NCBI GenBank assembly: GCA_021731285.1
Contig: JAKFXR010000085.1
Coordinates: 1-40,347 of the forward strand
Origin: Polaromonas sp.
Lineage (GTDB): Bacteria > Pseudomonadota > Gammaproteobacteria > Burkholderiales > Burkholderiaceae_C
DNA: 40,347 nt
Reading direction: 5' to 3'
The first letter of the stretch is position 1, and each line of letters starts with the position of its first letter. A program made the position numbers and the translations under genes. Positions 14,369-23,408 of this stretch are shown one piece after another. The notes below the pieces were generated by a model. That model was not told where the DNA came from. It made no database searches and saw only the letters and a list, made by a program, of their open reading frames with translations.

Positions 14369-14753
14369 CGTCTTCCTTGCTGAACGCGCCCTGCTGCGGC
14401 GCAGGCAGGATGTCCAGCACAGCTTCGGACGGGCGGCACAAACGTGTGCCCAGCGGCGTCACCACGATGGGGCGGTTCATCAAAATGGGGTGTGCCAGCA
14501 TCGCGTCTATCAAGGCCTCGTCGCTGACTGCGGGATCGTCCAGTTTCAGTTCGGCATAAGGCGTGCCCTTTTGCCGGATCACATCACGCACCGACATGCC
14601 CATGTCGGCGACCAGCCGCTTCAGGGTTTCACGGTCGGGAGGTGTCTTCAGGTACTCGATGATCTCCGGCTCTGCGCCGCTGTTGCGTATCAGCGCCAGA
14701 GTGTTGCGGGAGGTGCCGCATTGGGGGTTGTGATAAATCGTGATGCCGGACAT
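14322..14753 (-). CDS. arsC: Glutaredoxin-coupled arsenate reductase
   Basis: ArsC reduces arsenate to arsenite using glutathione and glutaredoxin. The 143-residue protein starts [19 protein letters not shown], with the catalytic cysteine at position 12 in QCGTS. The arginines that bind the oxyanion are in the expected segments (VIRQKGTPY and [18 protein letters not shown]). The start has AAGGAA about 5 nt upstream. It is the first minus-strand gene, 48 bp from arsR, and overlaps arsH. Its product As(III) would need an exit; here the only membrane gene of the island is an aquaporin. Confidence 0.95.
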   Translation of the reverse strand: MSGITIYHNPQCGTSRNTLALIRNSGAEPEIIEYLKTPPDRETLKRLVADMGMSVRDVIRQKGTPYAELKLDDPAVSDEALIDAMLAHPILMNRPIVVTPLGTRLCRPSEAVLDILPAPQQGAFSKEDGEQVINDKGERVAGV

Positions 14754-14775
14754 GGGTTTCCTTGGTTTGCCTCTA

Positions 14776-14799
14776 TTCGATATTTCAATTATATTTGAA
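14776..14799. promoter_or_regulatory. Putative ArsR operator in the arsC-arsR divergent promoter
   Basis: The 48-bp intergenic region is strikingly AT-rich for this genome and contains the imperfect inverted repeat TTCGATATTTCA / ATTATATTTGAA. Overlapping promoters for both divergent operons must lie here, as expected for an autoregulated ArsR repressor. Confidence 0.6.
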
Positions 14800-14801
14800 C
14801 T

Positions 14802-15143
14802 ATGGAAACAAAATCTTTTGATGAAGCGTCTGCGGTCAGAGCCCTGGCCGCGCTGGCGCAAGCCCAACGCCTGCGGGCCTTTCGCGCGCTGGTGGTTGCC
14901 GGCCCCGACGGCCTGACCCCGGGCGCGATTGCCGGGCAACTGGAAGTCGCGCCGAGTGCGCTGTCTTTTCACCTGAAAGAACTGGCGCACTCCGGCCTGG
15001 TCAGCAGCGAGCCACGCGGTCGCAACCTGATTTATCGCGCCAACTTTGAGCACATGGTGGAGCTCATGAGCTACATGACCAGGCATTGTTGCCAGGGCGA
15101 TACCTGCGCAGCGTCCGACAGTACGTCCTGCGCTGCCTGCTGA
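14802..15143 (+). CDS. arsR: ArsR-family arsenite-responsive repressor
   Basis: The 113-residue protein is a winged-helix ArsR/SmtB repressor. The recognition region is LTPGAIAGQLEVAPSALSFH followed by LKELAHSGLVSSEPRGRNLIY. It lacks the ELCVC-type site of plasmid ArsR. Instead cysteines cluster at the C-terminus: C96, C97, C102, C110 and C113. That resembles the C-terminal three-cysteine As(III) site of the Acidithiobacillus type, with two further cysteines. It is divergent from arsC-arsH and begins a plus-strand operon with the ATP-grasp and aquaporin genes, so it should control both sides. Confidence 0.93.
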   Translation: METKSFDEASAVRALAALAQAQRLRAFRALVVAGPDGLTPGAIAGQLEVAPSALSFHLKELAHSGLVSSEPRGRNLIYRANFEHMVELMSYMTRHCCQGDTCAASDSTSCAAC

Positions 15144-15156
15144 CCCGGTGCCCGCC

Positions 15157-16482
15157 ATGAATCTCGCCGAGACCCTGAACCTGGGCTGCCTGTGCCGCAC
15201 CCTGAGCCCCGAGCGCCTGCGCAAGCAGCTTGAAACCGACCCTTGCCTGCAAGGCATGCTGGACGGGCTGGCCACCACTCACCCGCACCTGTTCTCGGAG
15301 ACTGCGGTGTTTGTCGACCCTGGCATGCGCGCCACCGTGGGCCAGGCCATTGCGGCCATCGAGCGCGTGGTCGCCCTGCCCGCTTACCAGCAACTGGCGC
15401 TGGCCAACGCATCAGACATTGCCGGGCACAACTTCGGACCCGCGGGCGTTTTCATGGGCTACGACTTTCACCTGGGCACAGATGGCCCGCGCCTGATTGA
15501 GATCAACACCAATGCCGGAGGCGCCTTGCTGAACGCTGCCCTGGCGCGCGCGCACCGCGAATGCTGTGAGCCGATGCAAGGCCTGATGGATGCGTCCAGC
15601 GACCTGCCGCTGATCAACCAGACTTTTGTGACCATGTTTCGCACCGAATGGCAGGCCCAGCGCGGTGAGCAGACTCTGCGCACGGTGCTGATCACCGACG
15701 ACGCGCCCGAGACGCAATACCTCGCGCCTGAATTTGCATTGGCACGGCAGCTGTTTCTGGCGCACGGCATCACGGCCGCGGTGGGTGACGCACGCGAGCT
15801 GCAATGGAAAGACGGTGCCCTGTGGCACCCGGCCTTGCCAGGCGTCGCTGTCGATCTGGTCTACAACCGCCTGACCGACTTCAGCCTGTCCGAGCCAGCC
15901 CATGAAGCCCTGCGCAGCGCCTATGTAGCGGGCGCGGCGGTGGTCACGCCGCACCCGCGGGCGCACGCGCTGTTTGCCGACAAGCGCAACCTGATCACCC
16001 TGGGTGACGATGCCCTGCTTGCGACATGGGGAGTGTCCACGGATGACCGGCGCATCCTGCAAGCCGTTGTTCCGCACACCGAGCTCGTCGGCGCAGAACA
16101 CGCGGACGATCTCTGGGCGCGCCGGCGCAAGCTTTTCTTCAAGCCCGTGGCGGGTTACGGCGCCAAGGCCGCCTACCGCGGCGACAAACTCACGCGCGGT
16201 GTCTGGGCCGACATTCTGGGTGGCGGCTTTATCGCGCAGGCGCTGGTGCCGCCCAGCGAGCGCCTCGTCGATGTGGATGGCGTCGCCACCCGGCTGAAAC
16301 TGGACATCCGCGCCTACACCTACCGCGGCCAGGTGCAGTTGCTCGCGGCGCGCACCTACACCGGCCAGACCACCAATTTCCGCACGGCGGGCGGCGGCTT
16401 TTCGCCGGTGGTGGTGCTCCCGGCCTTGCAGCTCAGCTCAAGTACACCGCAGGGCACCTGCATGAGCGCCTGCGCCACCTGA
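15157..16482 (+). CDS. Circularly permuted ATP-grasp enzyme in the ars operon
   Basis: The 441-residue protein is not a known Ars component. Its motif order matches circularly permuted ATP-grasp ligases such as the glutathionylspermidine synthetase domain: MGYDFHLGTDGPRLIEINTN (metal ligands E115, N117, N119) comes first, then HALFADKRNL, then the nucleotide-binding lysine in FFKPVAGYGAK (K329), then RLKLDIRAYTYRG (379 on) and ARTYTGQTTNFRTAGGGF. Such enzymes couple ATP to forming an amide bond through an acyl phosphate. It has a CLC pair in LNLGCLCRTL near the N-terminus and cysteines near the C-terminus. It begins 4-13 bp after arsR (GTG 15148 or ATG 15157) and the aquaporin gene follows at 10 bp, so all three are co-transcribed. 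Substrate unknown; a thiol or amino-acid ligation is plausible. Confidence 0.8.
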   Translation: MNLAETLNLGCLCRTLSPERLRKQLETDPCLQGMLDGLATTHPHLFSETAVFVDPGMRATVGQAIAAIERVVALPAYQQLALANASDIAGHNFGPAGVFMGYDFHLGTDGPRLIEINTNAGGALLNAALARAHRECCEPMQGLMDASSDLPLINQTFVTMFRTEWQAQRGEQTLRTVLITDDAPETQYLAPEFALARQLFLAHGITAAVGDARELQWKDGALWHPALPGVAVDLVYNRLTDFSLSEPAHEALRSAYVAGAAVVTPHPRAHALFADKRNLITLGDDALLATWGVSTDDRRILQAVVPHTELVGAEHADDLWARRRKLFFKPVAGYGAKAAYRGDKLTRGVWADILGGGFIAQALVPPSERLVDVDGVATRLKLDIRAYTYRGQVQLLAARTYTGQTTNFRTAGGGFSPVVVLPALQLSSSTPQGTCMSACAT

Positions 16483-16492
16483 GTTGCACGCC

Positions 16493-17167
16493 ATGAGCTC
16501 AGACACACCCCTTCTCAAACACCAGCTCGTGGCCGAGTTTCTCGGAACCGCAGCACTGCTGTGCGCCGTCATCGGCTCGGGCATCATGGCCGAGCGCCTG
16601 AGCGCGGGCAACAACGGCGTGGCGTTGCTGGCCAACACGCTGGCGACGGTGTTTGCGCTCTACGTGCTGATTGAAATCCTCGGGCCGGTCAGCGGCGCCC
16701 ATTTCAACCCTCTGGTGACCCTGACCCTATGGTCAAAAGGCCGGTTGGCCCTTGAAAGACGAGGGACATTAGCTATGTATTTCATAGCATCCCAGCTTCT
16801 GGGCGCAGTAGCTGGCGCGTGGCTGGCCAATGCGATGTTTGACCTGGACGTGTTTCAGTTCAGCAGCAAGCTGCGCAGCGGATGGAGCCAGTGGCTGGCC
16901 GAAGCCGTGGCAACGGCGGGATTGATTCTGGTGGTGCTGCGCGCTTCGCCCGGCAAGGCGGCGGCGCTGGTGGCCTGCTACATAGGCGCGGCTTACTGGT
17001 TCACTGCCAGCACCTCTTTTGCCAACCCGGCTGCGGTACTTGGCCGCATGTTGTCAGACAGTTTTGCAGGCGTTGCACCGGCAAGCGCCCTGGGGTTTGT
17101 CGCTTCACAGGCAGTCGGGGCTGGGGGCGGCATCGTCATGGACCGTTTGCTGGGACCGGCGCGGTGA
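16493..17167 (+). CDS. Aquaporin / MIP-family channel (AqpS-like, arsenic-associated)
   Basis: The 224-residue membrane protein has about six helices and two half-helix loops. The first loop has NPL in GAHFNPLVTL in place of NPA; the second has canonical NPA in FANPAAVLGRM. Its place behind arsR matches the arsR-aqpS-arsC-arsH system of Sinorhizobium, where a channel lets arsenite made by ArsC leave down its gradient. No ArsB or Acr3 pump lies in this island. Residues around WSKGRLALERRGTLAMYFIA are encoded by palindromic element copy C, which adds extra residues to the loop after the first NPx motif. ATG 16493 is preferred over TTG 16484. Confidence 0.88.
   Translation: MSSDTPLLKHQLVAEFLGTAALLCAVIGSGIMAERLSAGNNGVALLANTLATVFALYVLIEILGPVSGAHFNPLVTLTLWSKGRLALERRGTLAMYFIASQLLGAVAGAWLANAMFDLDVFQFSSKLRSGWSQWLAEAVATAGLILVVLRASPGKAAALVACYIGAAYWFTASTSFANPAAVLGRMLSDSFAGVAPASALGFVASQAVGAGGGIVMDRLLGPAR
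16732..16788 (-). repeat. Bipartite palindromic element, copy C (inside the aquaporin CDS, antisense)
   Basis: On the minus strand the core GCTATG-AAATA-CATAGC (16772-16788) is a perfect 6-bp hairpin, followed by an 18-nt spacer, AAGGGCC and a GGCC-TTTTGAC tail. It is read through in frame by the aquaporin gene, where the core encodes AMYFIA. Confidence 0.75.
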
Positions 17168-17188
17168 CCGGGGACTTGTCCCGAGTCG

Positions 17189-17704
17189 TCAGTCCAGGTA
17201 TTTTTGCAAAAACCTGGCCTGACCCATCGCTGGGTCAAGTTGATAGCCGGCGAAACCCACACGCTCATAAAGCCGCGCTGCGCCGACATTGCCCTGCAAC
17301 ACTTCCAGCGTGAGTTTGCAGGCCCCGCGTGCACGCGCGATCTGCTCGACCAGCGCAAGCATCAGTTCGGCAATGCCCCGGCCCCTGTGGCTGGCCAGCA
17401 CCACCACGTCATGCACATTGACCAGCGGCCTGCAGGCAAAGGTGGAAAAACCTTCAAAACAATTGACCAGGCCGACCGCCTGGCTGCCCTCGAAGGCCAG
17501 TACGCTGAACGCCTGCGGACGTGCAGCCAGTTCGCGCACCAGGTTGTCATGCACAAACACTCCCAGCGGCGAACCACCACCTGCCGGGTCGCGCGCATAA
17601 GCGTCAAGCAGTTGCACCAGATCGCGTGCGTGCTCCGGGTTGGCATAGTCGGCCTGCACGACCTGCAGGCGGGGCTCGGTGGGCGCCGCGGACGCAGGCA
17701 GCAT
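17189..17704 (-). CDS. GNAT-family N-acetyltransferase
   Basis: The 171-residue single-domain protein has the GNAT acetyl-CoA loop in HDVVVLASHRGRGIAELMLA (about residues 97-116), followed by the C-terminal NVGAARLYERVGFAGYQLDP motif. The acceptor cannot be deduced. The ATG overlaps the glmM stop as TGATG, so it is translationally coupled at the end of the rlmE-ftsH-folP-glmM run. It is convergent with the aquaporin gene, with only 21 bp between stops and no obvious terminator. Confidence 0.85.
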   Translation of the reverse strand: MLPASAAPTEPRLQVVQADYANPEHARDLVQLLDAYARDPAGGGSPLGVFVHDNLVRELAARPQAFSVLAFEGSQAVGLVNCFEGFSTFACRPLVNVHDVVVLASHRGRGIAELMLALVEQIARARGACKLTLEVLQGNVGAARLYERVGFAGYQLDPAMGQARFLQKYLD

Positions 17705-19038
17705 CAGCCTGCCCGGACAGCCTGCGCCAGACGCTCGGCGCTGCCTTGCGCCTGCGCAGCAGCGCGCGCCTCCACCATGACACGCAGCAGTGGCTCGGTG
17801 CCACTGGCGCGTATCAGCACCCGGCCCTCATTGCCAAGCTCGGACTGCACGGCCTGGGTCTCGGAAGCCAGCAAGGCGTTGCTGGTCCAGTCCTGACCGG
17901 GCTGCAAACGCACATTGATCAGGGTCTGCGGAAACAAGGTCACGTCCTTGAGCAACTGAGCCAGTGTTTTTTTGCTGCGGACACAGGCCTGCAGCACCTG
18001 CAGCGCACTGATCAGGCCGTCGCCAGTGGTGTGTTTGTCCAGCGCCAGCAAATGGCCGGAGCCTTCACCGCCCAGCAGCCAGCCGTTTTTCTCGAGCTCT
18101 TCGAGTACATACCTGTCTCCCACCTTGGCGCGCACAAAGGCCACGCCCCGGGCCTTGAGCGCCAGTTCCACAGCCATGTTGGTCATCAGGGTACCGACCG
18201 CACCGGGAACCTGTTCGCCCCGCTCCAGCCTTTCGGCCACCATCAGGTACAGCACTTCGTCGCCATTGAAAAGGCGGCCCGTGGCGTCCACCAGTTGCAG
18301 GCGATCGGCATCGCCATCGAGTGCCACGCCGTAGTCGGCGCCAAAGTCTTTCACCGCCTTGATCAGGGCCTCGGGGTGGGTCGCGCCCACCTCGTGGTTG
18401 ATGTTCAGGCCATCGGGCTTGCAGCCAATGCAGATCACATCAGCACCCAGCTCATGGAAAACTTCGGGCGCAATGTGATAAGCCGCGCCATTCGCCGCAT
18501 CGACCACGATTTTCAGGCCCTTGAGCGTCAGGTCATTGGCGTAAGTGCTTTTGCAAAATTCGATATAGCGCCCTGCTGCGTCGTCCAGCCTGCGGGTACG
18601 ACCCAGGTTGGGCGAGTCGGCCCAGACCGGTGGCTCATCGAGTGCGGCTTCAACGTCCTTCTCCCAGGCATCGGGCAGCTTGGTGCCCAGGGAGCTGAAA
18701 AACTTGATGCCGTTGTCATAAAACGGGTTGTGGCTGGCGCTGATCACCACACCCAGGCTGGCGCGCTGCGTGCGTGTGAGGTAGGCCACACCGGGCGTTG
18801 GCAAAGGCCCGAGCAGCACCACGTCAACGCCTGCTGAGTTGAAACCTGACTCCAGCGCGCTTTCCAGCATGTAGCCAGAGATGCGGGTGTCCTTGCCAAT
18901 GACGACCGTGGGACGTGCTTCTGTTCTTTTCAGCACGCGGCCCACCGCATGGGCCAGTCGCAGCACAAAGTCCGGCGTGATGGGAGCCTGGCCGACCGTA
19001 CCGCGAATGCCGTCGGTGCCAAAGTATTGTCTTGTCAT
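17704..19038 (-). CDS. glmM: Phosphoglucosamine mutase
   Basis: GlmM converts glucosamine-6-phosphate to glucosamine-1-phosphate on the way to UDP-GlcNAc for peptidoglycan and lipopolysaccharide. The 444-residue protein starts [17 protein letters not shown], has the phosphoserine loop [17 protein letters not shown] around residue 100, the magnesium loop DGDADR near residue 240, the sugar loop EGSGH and the phosphate-binding [12 protein letters not shown] near the C-terminus. It follows folP after about 100 bp, in the order widely conserved among proteobacteria. Confidence 0.97.
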   Translation of the reverse strand: MTRQYFGTDGIRGTVGQAPITPDFVLRLAHAVGRVLKRTEARPTVVIGKDTRISGYMLESALESGFNSAGVDVVLLGPLPTPGVAYLTRTQRASLGVVISASHNPFYDNGIKFFSSLGTKLPDAWEKDVEAALDEPPVWADSPNLGRTRRLDDAAGRYIEFCKSTYANDLTLKGLKIVVDAANGAAYHIAPEVFHELGADVICIGCKPDGLNINHEVGATHPEALIKAVKDFGADYGVALDGDADRLQLVDATGRLFNGDEVLYLMVAERLERGEQVPGAVGTLMTNMAVELALKARGVAFVRAKVGDRYVLEELEKNGWLLGGEGSGHLLALDKHTTGDGLISALQVLQACVRSKKTLAQLLKDVTLFPQTLINVRLQPGQDWTSNALLASETQAVQSELGNEGRVLIRASGTEPLLRVMVEARAAAQAQGSAERLAQAVRAG

Positions 19039-19141
19039 TGCTAGCGGGTCCCTTGATCTCTGTCATGCCGGCGATGGCCGGATTCGTATCGCAGCAGGGA
19101 TTTTAAGGCGGCTCGCCCGTCCGGGGCTGTAGGCCGGGACC

Positions 19142-20005
19142 TTACGAAGGTGTGGCCGCCGACCAGACCCGCAGGGCCTGCACCGTCTGCCGCACATCGT
19201 GCACACGGACCACGCGTGCGCCGCGGTCCACTGCAAGAACGGCTGCAGCGACGCTGGGCACCATGCGGTCCATCATGTCCAGCTGCGCGACGTTGGACAG
19301 CGAGGTGTGGCAGACCGCTGCCAGCGAGGATTTGCGCGACCAGCCGGCCAGCAGGGGAAAGCCGGCAGCCAGCAACTCGCGCTGCCGCGTCAACAAGGCA
19401 AAGTTCTGCGCCACCGTTTTGCCAAAACCGATGCCGGGATCCAGCACGATGCGGTCTGCCCGCACCCCCTGCTTTTGCAATTCTGCAGCCCTGGCGCCGA
19501 GAAAAGACAGCACCTGCGGCAGCACATCGCCCTCCATGGGCGCTGCCTGCATGGTCTGCGGCTCGCGGTGCATGTGCATCAGGCAGACGCCGCAGTTCGG
19601 GTGCCCGGCGACCAGGGCTGCGGCCCCGGGCTGGCGCAAGGCCCAGATGTCGTTGATGATGTCGCAGCCCAGGTCCAGCACGGCGGCCATGACCTCAGGC
19701 TTGTAGGTGTCTACCGAAACCGGCACGCCCAGCGCGACCGCATGGCGCACGACCGGCAGCACACGCCCCAGTTCTTCATCCAGCGGCAAAGGCAACGCGC
19801 CCGGTCGCGAGGACTCGCCACCGATATCAAGCATGTCCGCGCCGTCCTTGATGAGCTGCTCACAGTGGTCCAATGCGGCGCGCTGCCCGTTGCCGGCAGA
19901 AAAGTGCTGACCTCCGTCGGAAAACGAATCCGGCGTGACATTGACGATGCCCATGACACGCGGCTGGCTCAGGTCAATGGCGAAGCGGGAGGTTTGCCAG
20001 ATCAA
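19142..20005 (-). CDS. folP: Dihydropteroate synthase
   Basis: FolP joins p-aminobenzoate to the pterin pyrophosphate in folate synthesis and is the sulfonamide target. The 287-residue TIM barrel shows MGIVNVTPDSFSDGG, DIGGESSRPGA, SVDTYKPEV, DPGIGFGKT and GWSRKSSL (usually S.K in the sulfa-binding loop). The start is an unusual TTG at 20005, supported by AGGAG 6 nt upstream and by alignment of the first strand. It lies behind a strong terminator-like hairpin that separates it from ftsH, so its expression may be lowered or come from its own promoter. Confidence 0.96.
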   Translation of the reverse strand: MIWQTSRFAIDLSQPRVMGIVNVTPDSFSDGGQHFSAGNGQRAALDHCEQLIKDGADMLDIGGESSRPGALPLPLDEELGRVLPVVRHAVALGVPVSVDTYKPEVMAAVLDLGCDIINDIWALRQPGAAALVAGHPNCGVCLMHMHREPQTMQAAPMEGDVLPQVLSFLGARAAELQKQGVRADRIVLDPGIGFGKTVAQNFALLTRQRELLAAGFPLLAGWSRKSSLAAVCHTSLSNVAQLDMMDRMVPSVAAAVLAVDRGARVVRVHDVRQTVQALRVWSAATPS

Positions 20006-20011
20006 TCACAA

Positions 20012-20016
20012 CTCCT
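20012..20016 (-). promoter_or_regulatory. Ribosome-binding site that decides the folP TTG start
   Basis: AGGAG on the minus strand, 6 nt before TTG 20005. No ATG or GTG at a comparable distance fits the family start. Confidence 0.75.
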
Positions 20017-20024
20017 GAAAAAGA

Positions 20025-20049
20025 AAAACCGGGGACACGCCCCGGTTTT
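20025..20049 (-). terminator. Terminator hairpin between ftsH and folP
   Basis: AAAACCGGGG and CCCCGGTTTT make a perfect 10-bp stem with a 5-nt loop. On the minus strand it is followed by TCTTTTT. It lies 16 bp after the ftsH stop and 8 nt before the folP ribosome site. Confidence 0.85.
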
Positions 20050-20065
20050 TTGATGTGCTGGAATT

Positions 20066-21985
<1,920 letters not shown>

Positions 21986-21991
21986 GGATGA

Positions 21992-21995
21992 CTCC
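21992..21995 (-). promoter_or_regulatory. Ribosome-binding site that decides the ftsH TTG start
   Basis: GGAG on the minus strand, 6 nt before TTG 21985; no comparable site precedes the GTG at 22015. Confidence 0.65.
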
Positions 21996-22109
21996 GTTAG
22001 GGGAACAAAAGGCACATGCGCCTGATTTTATGCGTTTCAAGGGCCAAAACATCATGCCCGGAGAGTGACATCCCTTGGTTTGGCGAGGGATTGCGGCATT
22101 TTTGGCGTT

Positions 22110-22805
22110 TCAGGCGATGCCGGCTGGCGCTGAAGGCGTGGGTTTCAGACCCCGGCCTATCAAAAAGGTTTCAGAGGAGTTGGAGCGCGAAGCTTTGGGC
22201 TTGAAAGGCTTGACCACCTTGAAGGTGTCCTTGAACAGCTTGACCAGGGGGCTGTACGCGCCGCCATGAAACAGCTTGACCACCAGCGATCCATCGGGTT
22301 TGAGGTGATTGACGGAGAACTCCACCGCCAGTTCCACCAGGTGAGCGATCCGCGCGGCGTCAGCCGACTCAATGCCCGAGAGGTTGGGGGCCATGTCGGA
22401 AATGACCACATCCACCTTGGTAAACCCGGAGTCCGCCGCCAGCGTCTGCTCCAGCACCTGCAGAACCGAAGCCTCCCGGAAATCGCCCTGCAGAAAGACC
22501 ACACCCTCCACCGGGTCCATGGGCAGGATGTCCAGTGCCACGATGCGGCCATTGAGCGCGCCTGCCGCAGCGCCATCAGGCGACAGCTTGCGGCGTACAT
22601 ACTGGCTCCAGGCGCCGGGCACACTGCCCAGGTCCACCACGCAATCGCCGGGCCGGATCAGGCCAAAAAAATCGTCAATTTCCTTGAGCTTGTAGGCCGC
22701 CCGCGCCCGGTAACCCTCTTTTTTGGCCAGCTTGACATAGGTATCGTTGACATGGTCGTTGAGCCACGCCTTGTTGACCTTTTTACTTTGGGTTTTGACT
22801 TTCAT
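22110..22805 (-). CDS. rlmE: 23S rRNA 2'-O-methyltransferase RlmE (FtsJ/RrmJ)
   Basis: RlmE methylates U2552 of 23S rRNA late in 50S assembly. The 231-residue Rossmann methyltransferase carries the K-D-K-E tetrad: K39 in [13 protein letters not shown] in [10 protein letters not shown] in LVVKLFHG and E in SSETFLIG. The SAM loop reads [13 protein letters not shown], where most relatives have DLGAAPGGWSQ. It is directly upstream of ftsH, the classical ftsJ-ftsH pair, and divergent from yhbY with a 32-bp gap. Confidence 0.96.
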   Translation of the reverse strand: MKVKTQSKKVNKAWLNDHVNDTYVKLAKKEGYRARAAYKLKEIDDFFGLIRPGDCVVDLGSVPGAWSQYVRRKLSPDGAAAGALNGRIVALDILPMDPVEGVVFLQGDFREASVLQVLEQTLAADSGFTKVDVVISDMAPNLSGIESADAARIAHLVELAVEFSVNHLKPDGSLVVKLFHGGAYSPLVKLFKDTFKVVKPFKPKASRSNSSETFLIGRGLKPTPSAPAGIA

Positions 22806-22837
22806 GCCCGTATTGTCCTCTCACCGATAATCAGGGC

Positions 22838-23314
22838 ATGGCTCAAATACTACTTACCCCTGCCCAGCGCAAAGACCACCGCGCCGATGCGCACCACCTG
22901 GACGCCGTCGTGATGGTCGGCGCCGGCGGCCTCACAGACGCCGTCAAGAAGGAAATCGACGCCGCACTCAAGGCCCACGGCCTGATCAAGGTGCGCGTCC
23001 AGTCCGATGACCGCGCCGGCCGCGAGGCCATGTTCCAGAGTCTGGCCGACGAGTTGCATGCCGCGCCCATCCAGCACATCGGCAAGCTGCTGGTGCTTTG
23101 GCGGCCCATGCCCGAGAAGGAAAAAAAGGTCAACGAAGACCGCATGCCCGGCCCGCGCGACGTCAAGGTGCTGAAAAACAGCTCGCGTTACGGCCAGCGG
23201 CCCGAGGTCAAAACCCTGCGCGTGCTGGGCAACCAGCGCCTGACACCGGGCGGTACCGTCAAGCGGGCCAAAAAACCCCGGCTACAAAGCGTCAAGAAAA
23301 GAGCCCAGGACTGA
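22838..23314 (+). CDS. yhbY: YhbY-family RNA-binding protein (CRM domain)
   Basis: The N-terminal ~95 residues form a CRM domain, recognised by LTPAQRKDHRADAHHLDAVV and the GxxG loop VGAGGLTDAV, the RNA-contact loop. YhbY associates with pre-50S ribosomal subunits. At 158 residues it is longer than E. coli YhbY (97) because of a basic C-terminal extension from about residue 95 (EKEKKVNEDRMPG to VKKRAQD), probably disordered and RNA-binding. It is divergent from rlmE, another 50S factor. Confidence 0.93.
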   Translation: MAQILLTPAQRKDHRADAHHLDAVVMVGAGGLTDAVKKEIDAALKAHGLIKVRVQSDDRAGREAMFQSLADELHAAPIQHIGKLLVLWRPMPEKEKKVNEDRMPGPRDVKVLKNSSRYGQRPEVKTLRVLGNQRLTPGGTVKRAKKPRLQSVKKRAQD

Positions 23315-23408
23315 ATGGTCTTGGGCGCGCCGGGCGTGGCGCGGGCGAAGAGGTGTTTAAAATTTTTTGTCCCTTTAGAACGGGCACCTTCGCCCACAAC
23401 TGTTTGCC

